The notes under the pieces are model-generated. The model did not search any database and was not told the DNA's origin. It was given only the letters and a program-made list of their open reading frames with translations. Of a DNA stretch of 64,000 bases, positions 24,694 through 34,170 are shown piece after piece. Position 1 is the first letter of the stretch. Every line of letters starts with the position of its first letter. The stretch is from Endobugula sp047636495 (GTDB taxonomy: Bacteria > Pseudomonadota > Gammaproteobacteria > Pseudomonadales > Cellvibrionaceae). The position numbers and the translations under genes were made by a program. The DNA lies in contig JBLILH010000004.1 in NCBI GenBank assembly GCA_047636495.1, positions 62,001-126,000 of the forward strand. The letters are read 5' to 3'.

Positions 24694-26556
24694 TTATTTT
24701 GTTAGCAGTGTATTAGCTTTTTCTTGATCGTACCACCATGTAAAAATACCTACTGTATGATAGCGATCGTAAGCAGCGCTGATTTCAGGGATGCCGAATT
24801 TATCCCAGTAAACGATACGTGCGACGGAATTATACCATTGAGGAATAACGTAGTGATTGTGCAGTAATGCGCGGTCTAGGGCGCGGGTAGCGATGACCAA
24901 GTCAGTACGGTTTTTGGCATTAAGGATATGGTCCACAAGGCTATCAATAGCAGGGTTTTGTATGCCTATTACATTGCCGCTGCCCGCTATCGTCGCAGCG
25001 GATGAACTCCACAGGTTTTGCTGTTCATTACCCGGCGACTCGCTTTGAGAAAAGCTATGTACAATCATATCAAAATCAAAACTGCGGCTTCGATTAATAT
25101 ATTGTGATGTGTCTACTAAGCGTACCTTTACAGTTACTCCTAGTCTCGAAAGACTTTTAACGAAAGGGTTAACAATACGTTCAAAGCTAGGAGACACTAG
25201 GAGTATTTCAAAACTAATCGCCTTCCCCGAAGCATTATAGAGTTGGTTGTCTTCAACATAATACCCCGCACTGTCTAATAGTTTTTTCGCGGCACGCAAG
25301 TTATTTCTATTACGGCCTTCGCCGTCAGAAATCGGTGGCGTATACACCTGCGTGAAGACTGATTTGGGAAGTTGATCTTTGAGAGGCGTGAGAAGAGCGA
25401 GTTCCTTCTTGTCGGGCAGTTGGGTAGCTGTAAAATCGCTGTTAGAAAAAAAACTATTTGAACGTTGATAGGCATCATAAAATAATGTGTGGTTTGACCA
25501 TTCAAAGTCAAAAGCGTAGTCCATCGCCTTACGCAGAGCGGGATCCTTAAAAATAGTTTTTCGTAAATTGAAGACAAAGGCTTGCATTCCACTATTCGCT
25601 TGGTGGGGTATTTCTGCCTTGATGAGCTGTTGCTGACTTACAGCGGGAACATCATAAGCCGTCGCCCAAAACTTAGAACTGTTTTCTCGACGATAATCAT
25701 ATTCATTCGCTTTTAGTGCCTCGATAGCAACATTTGAATCGCGGTAATAGTCAATGCTAATATAATCAAAATTATAAAAACCCTTGTTAACAGCTAAATC
25801 TTTACCCCAGTAATCTTTTTTTCTAACATAGGTGATATTCCTGCCGGGGTCGATACTGTCAACGGTATAAGGGCCGCTACCCAGCGGCAGTGTTAAGCTG
25901 GTTTTATCAAAAGCTTTGTCTTGCCAAAAGTGTTTCGGGAGAATAGGCAGCTGGCCTACAATAAGAGGGAGTTCGCGGTTTTTATTCGTTTTAAAGGTGA
26001 ATTTAACCGATAGCGTATCAATGGCTTCAACGGTATCGATTTCTGCATAATAAAATCGGTAACGGGGGTTGCCTTTGCTAATTAACAAATTAAAGGTAAA
26101 AACTACATCTTCTGCGGTAATAGCGTGGCCATCATGAAAGTACGCACCAGGGCGAAGATGAAACGTTACCCAGCTTCGGTCTTCAGGATACTCGATAGTT
26201 TCTGCCAATAAACCATATTGGGTAAAAGGTTCGTCGGCAGCACTGGTCATCAGTGAGTCATAGAGTAACTCTATATTTTCTGCTGGATTACCCTTTGCAA
26301 TAAAGCCATTTAAGCTGTCAAATGTACCCATACCAAAGAGGCGTAGCTTTCCGCCTTTTGTGGCTTTTGCCGAGGTGTACTCGAAACGTTCAAAATCTTT
26401 TGGGTATTTATTAGTGCCATGCATCGCAATAGCGTGACTTCTCGTGATTGTTTGTGCCGCTTCTGGTGAACCAGCAGCATCAGCTGAAAGGATAGTTTGA
26501 GCGAAAATGGAGCTGCTAATGCTTAGTAGTAAGCAACTGATCATGACTTTTCGCAC
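24694..26556 (-). CDS. yejA: Extracellular solute-binding protein YejA
   Basis: 620 residues with a signal peptide (MISCLLLSISSSIFAQ). SBP family 5 features: FNGFIAKGNPAENIELLYDSL-like lobe, WVTFHLRPGAYFHDGHAITAEDV, ALDRALLHNHYVIPQWY. It binds peptide ligands in the periplasm for YejBEF. GTG 26556 or ATG 26544 may be the start; both leave a signal peptide. First gene of the operon. Confidence 0.93.
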   Translation of the reverse strand: MRKVMISCLLLSISSSIFAQTILSADAAGSPEAAQTITRSHAIAMHGTNKYPKDFERFEYTSAKATKGGKLRLFGMGTFDSLNGFIAKGNPAENIELLYDSLMTSAADEPFTQYGLLAETIEYPEDRSWVTFHLRPGAYFHDGHAITAEDVVFTFNLLISKGNPRYRFYYAEIDTVEAIDTLSVKFTFKTNKNRELPLIVGQLPILPKHFWQDKAFDKTSLTLPLGSGPYTVDSIDPGRNITYVRKKDYWGKDLAVNKGFYNFDYISIDYYRDSNVAIEALKANEYDYRRENSSKFWATAYDVPAVSQQQLIKAEIPHQANSGMQAFVFNLRKTIFKDPALRKAMDYAFDFEWSNHTLFYDAYQRSNSFFSNSDFTATQLPDKKELALLTPLKDQLPKSVFTQVYTPPISDGEGRNRNNLRAAKKLLDSAGYYVEDNQLYNASGKAISFEILLVSPSFERIVNPFVKSLSRLGVTVKVRLVDTSQYINRSRSFDFDMIVHSFSQSESPGNEQQNLWSSSAATIAGSGNVIGIQNPAIDSLVDHILNAKNRTDLVIATRALDRALLHNHYVIPQWYNSVARIVYWDKFGIPEISAAYDRYHTVGIFTWWYDQEKANTLLTK

Positions 26557-26755
26557 AGTAGGAAACCCTGTTGTTAGATATGTTGGTTATATATGTATGG
26601 TCGTGGATTATTTTTATGAATCTAATCGTAGAGTATAAACTTTAGCAGTTTCCGTCAATAGACTTGGGGAAATATTAGGCCAACTGAGTGTCGTTTCACA
26701 AGCTAGTTTTAGGCGTAACTTTTAGGTGTTAGTACAAGTCGTTGAAAATAACGTA

Positions 26756-27481
26756 TTAGATCAAAAAACGTTCAAGAGAAGGTGTTTTTTCGCTAAGAAT
26801 TAAATACCAACCGTATCTTCCCCAGTCACCAAGAACAATACGCTTGGCAGGAGAACCATTGACGGTAAGTGTGTGGGTGTTAGGGCGGTGGGTGTGGCCG
26901 TGAATCAGGGTGCGAACATTATATTCGCCCATCACTTTCACCACATCTTCAGGTGTTACATCAAGGATATCATCGGCTTTGAGACTAGTCATCGATTGGC
27001 TAGTTTTACGCAGAGAGCTGGCATATGAGCGACGCTCATCTAGCGACAAGGAAAGAATTTTTTGCTGCCACTCAGCGGTTCTGGTCATCTGACGAAACGC
27101 CATATAGTCACTGTCTTTGGTGCATAGACTATCGCCATGCATTAGCAGATAGCTCTCATCGTTATATGTAATAACGGTAGGGTCAGTCAAAAGTGTGACG
27201 TTAGCTGCCTGAGCAAATCGTTCGCCTATTAAAAAATCACGATTGCCATGCATGAAATAAACCGGAATACCTTGTTGACTGTAGTCATGTAGGCGTTGAA
27301 TCACTTTATGATACATAGGGGTATCGTCGTCATCTCCCAGCCAAGCCTCAAAGAAATCACCCAATATATACAGAGCTTCTATTGTGTTTGTTTGATGGGT
27401 TGACAGGAAACGATAAAAAGCCTGAGTAACCTCAGGCCTTGACGGGTGTAGATGTAAATCTGAAATGAAAAGTAAGCTCAT
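26756..27481 (-). CDS. lpxH: UDP-2,3-diacylglucosamine hydrolase LpxH
   Basis: 241 residues. Inner-membrane-associated lipid A enzyme that makes lipid X from UDP-diacylglucosamine. Calcineurin-like metal motifs are all visible: ISDLHLH, LGDFFEAWLGDD, HGNRDF, HGHTHRP. It follows ppiB by 17 bp, the common gammaproteobacterial arrangement. Confidence 0.95.
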   Translation of the reverse strand: MSLLFISDLHLHPSRPEVTQAFYRFLSTHQTNTIEALYILGDFFEAWLGDDDDTPMYHKVIQRLHDYSQQGIPVYFMHGNRDFLIGERFAQAANVTLLTDPTVITYNDESYLLMHGDSLCTKDSDYMAFRQMTRTAEWQQKILSLSLDERRSYASSLRKTSQSMTSLKADDILDVTPEDVVKVMGEYNVRTLIHGHTHRPNTHTLTVNGSPAKRIVLGDWGRYGWYLILSEKTPSLERFLI

Positions 27482-27498
27482 GCTGTTTAGCGGAGTCG

Positions 27499-28038
27499 CT
27501 AATCACTTGCCGCTTCAGCGCCATCAACGTCTTTATTATCGGAGGTGTTATCAACGGTGACCTTAGTAATGATAACTGATTCTGTAGGCACATCTTGATG
27601 CATGCCATTAGCACTCGTTTTAACGGTTTTAATTTTGTCGACAACATCTGTACCATCAGTCACTTTTGCAAATACACAATAGCCCCAGCCCTGGGTGTTT
27701 TTACCTGTGTGATTTAAAAACTCATTATCTTTAATGTTAATGAAAAACTGTGAGCTAGCACTATCAGGGTCCATGGTTCTGGCCATTGCTAAGGTATATG
27801 TATCGTTGGTAAGACCGTTGTCTGCTTCATTAGCAATAGGTGCACGGGTTTCTTTTTGATTCATATCTTCATCGAAACCACCACCCTGAACCATAAAGTC
27901 ATTGATGACGCGGTGAAAAATAGTTCCTTCATAAAAGCCATCTTCTGCATATTGGGTAAAGTTAGCTGCCGTAACGGGCGCTTTATCAAAATCGAGTTCA
28001 ATAGTGATGTCGCCAAAATTGGTGTGTAGGGTAATCAT
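27499..28038 (-). CDS. ppiB: Peptidyl-prolyl cis-trans isomerase B
   Basis: 179 residues, cytoplasmic cyclophilin (no signal peptide). FHRVINDFMVQGGGF and SSQFFIN form the catalytic core. An acidic tail of about 15 residues (DNTSDNKDVDGAEAASD) extends beyond the usual cyclophilin end. AGGA lies seven bases before ATG. Operon with lpxH; divergent from glnS. Confidence 0.94.
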   Translation of the reverse strand: MITLHTNFGDITIELDFDKAPVTAANFTQYAEDGFYEGTIFHRVINDFMVQGGGFDEDMNQKETRAPIANEADNGLTNDTYTLAMARTMDPDSASSQFFINIKDNEFLNHTGKNTQGWGYCVFAKVTDGTDVVDKIKTVKTSANGMHQDVPTESVIITKVTVDNTSDNKDVDGAEAASD

Positions 28039-28300
28039 TAATAGATCCTGTTTCCTATAGCATGGAGGTGTTGAAAAGTAAGTCGGCAGGGCGGTGAGTC
28101 ATCATAAGCTCGATTTAAGCGATTGTTTTATAGAGGTTAAGGAATTAAGTCCGAAATTAAGTGAATTAATTCAGAAAAACAGCCAAACAATCGAAAAAAT
28201 AAATACGTCTCAGTAATGAATTTGTTATGTAGAACCCCAAGAGGCCGTTATAATACGCGTTTTGTTATTAATCTTCTACCTCACGAGCCTCGGATAATTT

Positions 28301-30010
28301 ATGACCGTCGATAGTACGCCTTCACCACCACCTTCTACACATGCTCAAGAAATCGCACCGGCAAAACCTGTACGCCCCCCACATTTTTTAGAGCAGTTGG
28401 TCCAAAAAGATATCGATCAAAAAAACATCAGTAAACTTGTGACGCGTTTTCCTCCCGAACCTAATGGTTATTTACACATTGGGCATGCAAAATCTATTTG
28501 CCTTAACTTTGGGCTTGCTGAAACATTTGGCGGTGTCTGTCATCTACGTTTTGATGACACTAACCCGGCCAAAGAAGACCAAGAATATATTGACGCTATT
28601 ATTAAAGACGTTAAATGGCTAGGGTATCAATGGGATGGGGAAATTCGCTTTGCTTCGTCTTATTTCGAACAACTTCATGATTGGGCGGTTCACCTTATTG
28701 AACAGGGCAATGCTTATGTTTGTCATTTAACCGCTGACGAAGCTCGTGAACATCGCGGAACTTTAACGGAGCCCGGTAAAAACAGCCCGTTTCGCGACCG
28801 TAGTACTGATGAAAATGTTATCGAGTTCTCCAAAATGCGAGCCGGCGAATACGATGAGGGCGCTTGTGTACTGCGTGCAAAAATTGATATGGCTAGCCCT
28901 AATATCAATATGCGCGACCCAATTATGTACCGTATTCGTAAGCAATTGCATCACCAGACAGGTGATAAGTGGTGTATTTACCCGAACTATGACTTTGCCC
29001 ACGGCCAAGAAGATGCTATCGAAGGCATTACCCATTCTATTTGCACACTAGAATTTGCTGATCACCGACCATTATATGAATGGTTTTCATCAAATCTGCC
29101 CATACCGCATACGCCTAAGCAATATGAATTTGGGCGTTTGAGCTTAAATTACACAGTGACTTCTAAGCGTAAGTTGAAACAGTTAGTGGATCAAGGCCAT
29201 GTAGACGGCTGGGACGACCCTAGAATGCCGACTATTGCGGGTTTACGCCGCCGGGGTGTGAGAGCTTCGGCTATTCGTAAGTTTTGTGACATGATTGGCG
29301 TGGCAAAATCAGATGGAACTGTTGATGTAGCGATGCTGGATCATGCTATTCGTGATGATTTAGATAAAAACGCACCCCGGGCAATGTGTGTATTAGCCCC
29401 ATTAAAAGTAGTGTTAACAAACTACCCCGAAGATAAATCGGAAACCATGATTGCCCCAGGGCACCCCAATCGAGATGATCTTGGCGAGCGTGAGTTGCCC
29501 TTCAGTCGAGAGATTTATATTGATCAAGATGATTTTAGAGAAGAGGCTAATAAAAAATATAAACGATTAGTGATTGCAAAACGTGTGCGTCTACGTAATG
29601 CCTACGTTATCGAAGCCGATAGCTGTATTAAAGATGCTGAAGACAATATTATCGAGGTGCATGCGCGTATTATTGAAGGCACGTTAGGGCATAACCCTGA
29701 AGACGGCATAAAACCAAAAGGAGTGATTCAGTGGGTCGATGCAAAACAGCACGCGACCTTTGATGTGACGCTCTATGAGCGTTTGTTTACTGAGGAATCT
29801 CCTGATGCGGGGGACAAAAACTTTGTCGACTATATTAATCCTGACAGCCGTAAATTAAAGCAGCAATGTGTGGGCGAAATAGGCCTGTCTAATGCTAGCG
29901 CCGGAACTACTTATCAATTTGAGCGTGAAGGCTATTTTTGTCGTGACGAAAAAATAGAAAAACTGAGTTTTAATAGAACCATCAGTTTGCGTGATACGTT
30001 TGTAGGATAG
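28301..30010 (+). CDS. glnS: Glutaminyl-tRNA synthetase
   Basis: 569 residues, class I synthetase charging tRNA-Gln. HIGH motif in PPEPNGYLHIGHAKS, KMSKS equivalent SKRK, and EDAIEGITHSICTLEF typical of GlnS rather than GltX. A proline-rich N-terminal extension of about 25 residues is present. The 262-bp gap upstream, shared with divergent ppiB, holds the promoters. Confidence 0.96.
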   Translation: MTVDSTPSPPPSTHAQEIAPAKPVRPPHFLEQLVQKDIDQKNISKLVTRFPPEPNGYLHIGHAKSICLNFGLAETFGGVCHLRFDDTNPAKEDQEYIDAIIKDVKWLGYQWDGEIRFASSYFEQLHDWAVHLIEQGNAYVCHLTADEAREHRGTLTEPGKNSPFRDRSTDENVIEFSKMRAGEYDEGACVLRAKIDMASPNINMRDPIMYRIRKQLHHQTGDKWCIYPNYDFAHGQEDAIEGITHSICTLEFADHRPLYEWFSSNLPIPHTPKQYEFGRLSLNYTVTSKRKLKQLVDQGHVDGWDDPRMPTIAGLRRRGVRASAIRKFCDMIGVAKSDGTVDVAMLDHAIRDDLDKNAPRAMCVLAPLKVVLTNYPEDKSETMIAPGHPNRDDLGERELPFSREIYIDQDDFREEANKKYKRLVIAKRVRLRNAYVIEADSCIKDAEDNIIEVHARIIEGTLGHNPEDGIKPKGVIQWVDAKQHATFDVTLYERLFTEESPDAGDKNFVDYINPDSRKLKQQCVGEIGLSNASAGTTYQFEREGYFCRDEKIEKLSFNRTISLRDTFVG

Positions 30011-30142
30011 TTACTATAGTTAGTTATTTAAGGTGATTATCGCAGTGTAATAACCGCTAAAACGAAACATTTAAATATTAATAACGCATTGCTGTAGTCC
30101 TTATGACCGTACTGACAGCGATACATTTCAAGTAGAATTTTT

Positions 30143-31558
30143 ATGGCATTAACAATTTATAATACCTTAGCGCGGGAAAAGGTTCTTTTTACACCGATTG
30201 ACGCAGGCAAGATTCGTTTGTACGTCTGCGGGATGACGGTCTATGACTATTGTCATATCGGACATGCGCGCGTACTGATATCGTTTGACGTGATAGTGCG
30301 CTTTTTACGCTCCCAGGGTTGGGATGTAGAATACGTACGCAACATTACCGATGTTGATGATAAAATTATCCGTAGAGCAGAAGAGAACAAAGAAGATAGT
30401 GCGATTCTAGCGCAACGCTTTATTGATGCCATGCATGAAGACGAAGAGGTTCTTAATGTTTTGCGGCCTAATCAAGAGCCTCGTGCCACAGCGTATATGG
30501 CAGATATTATTCAAATGGTAAGAACCCTGATCGATAAGGATTACGCGTATGTTGCTAGTAATAATGATGTCTATTATCGCGTCAGCCGCTTTAAAGGTTA
30601 CGGTAAATTGTCCGGTAAAAATCCAGATGAATTATTGGCGGGCGCACGAGTTGAAGTAGAAACTTTAAAAGAAGATCCACGCGATTTTGCGTTATGGAAG
30701 TCAGTAGCCAATACCGATGATAGTGTTTCTTGGGAATCTCCGTGGGGGCAGGGTAGACCTGGCTGGCATATAGAATGTTCTGCGATGAGCAAGTCTTGCT
30801 TAGGTAACACCTTTGATATTCATGGAGGTGGCCCCGATTTACCTTTTCCTCATCACGAAAACGAAATTGCTCAAAGTGAAGCGGCTAATGGTTGTACATA
30901 TGTCAATTATTGGTTGCATGCAGGTGCGGTGCGTGTCGATGGCGAAAAAATGTCTAAATCTTTAGACAATTTTTTTACGATTCGTGATGTCCTGAAAAAA
31001 TATCATCCAGAAGTTATTCGTTATTTAATTGTGAATAGCCATTATCGCAGCAATATTAATTACTCTGAAGATAATCTTATCGAAGCCAAATCTGGCCTCG
31101 ATCGTTTTTATCAAACGTTAAAAAGTTATACAGATGTTGACGCGGCCAATATAGAAGATCTAGCAGATAGCAATTACTACAGGCACTTTGTTGATTCAAT
31201 GAATGATGATTTTAATACTCGTATTGCTTTATCCGGCATGTATGACTTAATCAAAATTATTAATACCGTGGCCACTAACGATCTGATGAAAGCAAGAGTG
31301 CTAGTGTCAGAACTAAAAGCGATGGCTAATATACTGGGTGTATTACAAGCAGATCCAACGCAGTTTTTACAAGCGGGTTACGTGAGTAATCAGACTGCAG
31401 GTTTGTCAGTTGATGTTATTGAGACATTAATCACTCAGCGTATTCAGGCAAAAAAAGATAAACAGTACCAACGAGCGGATGAAATTCGTCAGCAATTAGA
31501 TCAAGAGGGTATTCTTCTAGAAGACTCCAGCGAAGGCACTGCGTGGAGAAGAAGATAG
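30143..31558 (+). CDS. cysS: Cysteinyl-tRNA synthetase
   Basis: 471 residues, class I synthetase. Zinc and active-site motifs: YVCGMTVYDYCHIGHAR, WHIECSAMS, GGGPDLPFPHHENEIAQSEA and KMSKSLDNF. The usual C-terminal DALR helical region and ILLEDSSEGTAWRR end are intact. The ion-channel gene starts four bases after the stop, so they are probably cotranscribed. Confidence 0.96.
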   Translation: MALTIYNTLAREKVLFTPIDAGKIRLYVCGMTVYDYCHIGHARVLISFDVIVRFLRSQGWDVEYVRNITDVDDKIIRRAEENKEDSAILAQRFIDAMHEDEEVLNVLRPNQEPRATAYMADIIQMVRTLIDKDYAYVASNNDVYYRVSRFKGYGKLSGKNPDELLAGARVEVETLKEDPRDFALWKSVANTDDSVSWESPWGQGRPGWHIECSAMSKSCLGNTFDIHGGGPDLPFPHHENEIAQSEAANGCTYVNYWLHAGAVRVDGEKMSKSLDNFFTIRDVLKKYHPEVIRYLIVNSHYRSNINYSEDNLIEAKSGLDRFYQTLKSYTDVDAANIEDLADSNYYRHFVDSMNDDFNTRIALSGMYDLIKIINTVATNDLMKARVLVSELKAMANILGVLQADPTQFLQAGYVSNQTAGLSVDVIETLITQRIQAKKDKQYQRADEIRQQLDQEGILLEDSSEGTAWRRR

Positions 31559-31562
31559 AGTC

Positions 31563-32369
31563 ATGCTAAACGTGGATTCACTACAGTATAAATTTGAAAG
31601 AATTCGCTCAAACAAAACGTTTGAATTATTTGTTGTTGGTATTATTATTTTTTCGGCGGTGATGATTGGTGCAAAGACTTATGACGTGCCACCAACAGTC
31701 ACTCGTATTGTTGTTTGGTTAGATTGGTTTATTACCCTGTTTTTTATGGTGGAGATCACTATTCGATTTTTAGGTGAAAAGCGCAAACTTGATTTCTTTA
31801 AGCGTGCGTGGAATATTTTTGACACCGTTATTGTGACAATTAGCTTGATCCCCATAGAAGATAGTGAACTCGCCATTGTAGGAAGGCTTATCCGTATATT
31901 CAGAGTGTTGCGGATGATATCTATTCTTCCTGAATTACGCATGCTGCTTAACTCATTAATCATAGCCTTACCGCGTCTAGGTTATGTCGCACTATTAATG
32001 TTCATTATCTTTTATATTTACGCTGCAGTGGGTGCTACTTTTTTCAAAGAAATTAACCCCGTTTTATGGGGAGACATTAGTATCAGCTTGTTAACATTGT
32101 TTCGTGTAATGACATTCGAAGATTGGACGGATGTGATGTACGAAACAATGGCAGTATATGGCTATAGTTGGATATTTTATATCACCTTTATATTTTTTAC
32201 TGCTTTCGCATTTTTAAATATGATTATCGGCATTGTCGTTAACGTATTGGAAGAAGAACAAAAAGAACAAAGCCGTATTGATGGTGATGTGACAATAGAA
32301 GATGTACACCGAGAACTTGTCGCTGTTAGGGCACTGTTAGAAAAAACACATCACCTTAACCCCAAATAA
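31563..32369 (+). CDS. Voltage-gated cation channel, NaChBac type
   Basis: 268 residues: one six-helix (S1-S6) voltage-gated domain that would act as a homotetramer. The S4 sensor has Arg108, 111, 114 and 117 at three-residue spacing (GRLIRIFRVLRM). The pore loop TLFRVMTFEDWTD gives a filter T184-F-E-D-W-T-D190. S6 is AFLNMIIGIVVNVLEEEQ, continuing into a helical, acidic C-terminus (coiled coil). NaChBac and NavAb have TLESWxx; here Asp187 and Asp190 add negative charge, as in engineered calcium-selective forms. Role in the cell unknown; motility and signalling links have been proposed for relatives. Confidence 0.9.
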   Translation: MLNVDSLQYKFERIRSNKTFELFVVGIIIFSAVMIGAKTYDVPPTVTRIVVWLDWFITLFFMVEITIRFLGEKRKLDFFKRAWNIFDTVIVTISLIPIEDSELAIVGRLIRIFRVLRMISILPELRMLLNSLIIALPRLGYVALLMFIIFYIYAAVGATFFKEINPVLWGDISISLLTLFRVMTFEDWTDVMYETMAVYGYSWIFYITFIFFTAFAFLNMIIGIVVNVLEEEQKEQSRIDGDVTIEDVHRELVAVRALLEKTHHLNPK

Positions 32370-32391
32370 TCTATTAGTAATAGGGAGAGTA

Positions 32392-33315
32392 ATGTCATCT
32401 TTACCTGAACAGAGTGATTATTATTCTCGATCAGCGCTTGCGTCGAAGTTAGATATAACGCTAAAAGAATTGACACAGGCGATGCTCGAAGCCGGATGGC
32501 TCCGATATGAAGAGCAGTCGTCAAAGGGCAAGGAATGGGCGTTAACGAGTAAAGGTGAGTTCGAAGGCGGTATCTATAAAACGAGTAAAAAATTCGGCCA
32601 ATATATTGCTTGGCCGCAATCTGTGCTCACTCACACGGTCATTTTGGAATTAAAAAACTCACTGATAAACGCCACCACAATAGCTAAAGCATTTAATGTT
32701 TCAGCCAAAACATTAAATAAGTTATTGGCTGATTTAGGCTGGGCCTGTCCATCTAAAAAAGGTTGGCGAATAACTGAAGGGGGTGTCGAGGAAGGCGGTA
32801 TTCAGCAGAAAAGTGAAGCTACCAGTATCCCTTTCGTGCTCTGGCAGCGAAGAATTTTGGAAAACACTATATTGAGTCGGCATATTACACTGTACAAGGG
32901 TGCATGCGAGCCTAGTGTTGCTGTAGGCTCAACAAGCATGGGCACTGATAAAAACGATTCTCAGACTTATCATCGTTTGTTAAATGGCTTGTCAGTTTTT
33001 GATCCGCGTGATATTTATATCGCGAATTATCTTTACCTTTACGGTATTAGGTATGCCTATCAAAGGTCCGTTTCGGTCAAAGCCGGTAATGTAACAACGA
33101 CAGTTATCGGTGACTTCTATTTACCTGATTCCGGTATTTATTTATTTATTCAACGCGCCCAAATATCCCCAACTAAGCTCTCTGAACAAATTGAGCGTTT
33201 GTCACAAATACAACAATCGCTTTTGCCGCATATTGTATTGTCAGAATCAGACGTATCAACGCTAGAGCGTTTGCTGCCGAAGTTATTACTTGATCTAGGT
33301 GTAACACTTTATTAG
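32392..33315 (+). CDS. Uncharacterised protein: two HTH-like modules plus degenerate nuclease-like domain
   Basis: 307 residues. Two similar modules (residues ~14-80 and ~95-160) each contain a helix-turn-helix-like segment ending in GW (LTQAMLEAGW; LNKLLADLGW), then a basic strand, a GG motif (FEGGIY; EEGGIQ) and a final tryptophan segment (FGQYIAWPQ; IPFVLWQRR). They recall phage antirepressor-type DNA-binding modules. Residues ~205-255 (DIYIANYLYLYGIRYAYQR, GDFYLPDSGIYLFIQ) resemble a PD-(D/E)xK fold, but the expected PDF is GDF and the Glu position is Phe, so catalysis is doubtful. It starts 22 bp after the channel gene. No function is assigned. Confidence 0.6.
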   Translation: MSSLPEQSDYYSRSALASKLDITLKELTQAMLEAGWLRYEEQSSKGKEWALTSKGEFEGGIYKTSKKFGQYIAWPQSVLTHTVILELKNSLINATTIAKAFNVSAKTLNKLLADLGWACPSKKGWRITEGGVEEGGIQQKSEATSIPFVLWQRRILENTILSRHITLYKGACEPSVAVGSTSMGTDKNDSQTYHRLLNGLSVFDPRDIYIANYLYLYGIRYAYQRSVSVKAGNVTTTVIGDFYLPDSGIYLFIQRAQISPTKLSEQIERLSQIQQSLLPHIVLSESDVSTLERLLPKLLLDLGVTLY

Positions 33316-33323
33316 TTATTCGC

Positions 33324-33372
33324 AATGTCACCGCAATGATGAATTAATTTCATCATTTCGGTGACATTTAAT
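33324..33372 (+). terminator. Terminator after the HTH gene
   Basis: Left arm 33324-33343 (AATGTCACCG, AATGATGAA) pairs with right arm 33349-33368 (TTCATCATT, CGGTGACATT) with one mismatch. A stem of about 20 bp closes the glnS/cysS-channel-HTH transcript. Confidence 0.75.
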
Positions 33373-33457
33373 CGTTTGAATGTTCATCAGTAAAACTCTA
33401 TCTTATGTCCATGGGCGAAGTAAATCACATCGCCACCTTATATAGATGGAATCAAAT

Positions 33458-33709
33458 ATGAACACAATAGTAAAGAAACTAGCGAGCCTTGTTAACTACG
33501 TTGTACAAAGCCGTACAGCGAAAGAATTACTTAGTATGACAGATAGCCGCTTAACTGACATCGGCCTGTCGCGCTTTAAACTAGAGCAGGGTGCAGCAGG
33601 TTACCCATGGAAGTTAGAGAATAATGCAGTAGTATTAAAATTTACTGCCGCAAAGAAAGCCGCACCTGCTGCTGTTATTCTGTCTCAAAGTGACAACGTT
33701 GCAGCGTAG
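33458..33709 (+). CDS. DUF1127 small protein
   Basis: 83 residues from ATG 33458 (ATG 33446 is an alternative). The core LLSMTDSRLTDIGLSRFKLEQG matches the DUF1127 pattern (L.DR.L.DIGL.R). Unusually long for the family: an extra ~35-residue C-terminal part (AAKKAAPAAVILSQ). Some alphaproteobacterial DUF1127 proteins bind RNA; no role can be assigned here. It stands alone between terminators. Confidence 0.8.
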   Translation: MNTIVKKLASLVNYVVQSRTAKELLSMTDSRLTDIGLSRFKLEQGAAGYPWKLENNAVVLKFTAAKKAAPAAVILSQSDNVAA

Positions 33710-33737
33710 ACAGTCTATTGTGGTATGGGGGAATGTT

Positions 33738-33767
33738 AATAGTTGAACTGGCCTCAGTTTAAACTAT
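33738..33767. terminator. Hairpin between convergent genes
   Basis: AATAGTTGAACTG (33738-33750), loop GCCT, CAGTTTAAACTATT (33754-33767) with a small bulge, between the DUF1127 gene and the response regulator. Confidence 0.5.
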
Positions 33768-33775
33768 TACAAGAC

Positions 33776-34138
33776 CTACGATTGGATCACTTGATTTAAT
33801 GCATCTACTAGCTCTTCATCCGTAAAGGGTTTACATAAAAATCCTCTTGCCCCATTCTCTATTGCCTCTAATCCTGTAGTGATATCTGACAGCGCAGATA
33901 TCACTAGAATTTTGATGTCCTTGTCTAATTTTTCAATATGTTTTATGCACTGTATGCCATCCATTCCGGGCATGGTTAGGTCCATGGTCACTAGGTCGGG
34001 CAAGAAGTGTGTGGCTTTTTGCAGCGCATCACGCCCGTTGGCCGCTGTCGCTACAATTTTCATATTGGGGTCACTTTGATATACCCGCTCAATACGAGAG
34101 CGAATAATATTTGAGTCGTCAACAATCATTAATTTCAT
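33776..34138 (-). CDS. CheY-like single-domain response regulator
   Basis: 120 residues, receiver domain only. Acidic pocket Asp7/Asp8 (VDDSN), phospho-acceptor Asp53 (TMDLTMPGMDG), Ser81 and Lys103 (CKPF) are intact. With no output domain it must act by protein contact. It lies 32 bp after the kinase gene on the same strand, so it is the probable phosphate acceptor. Confidence 0.93.
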   Translation of the reverse strand: MKLMIVDDSNIIRSRIERVYQSDPNMKIVATAANGRDALQKATHFLPDLVTMDLTMPGMDGIQCIKHIEKLDKDIKILVISALSDITTGLEAIENGARGFLCKPFTDEELVDALNQVIQS

Positions 34139-34170
34139 AAATAAAGCCTACTGTACCCTTCTTTAAATTG

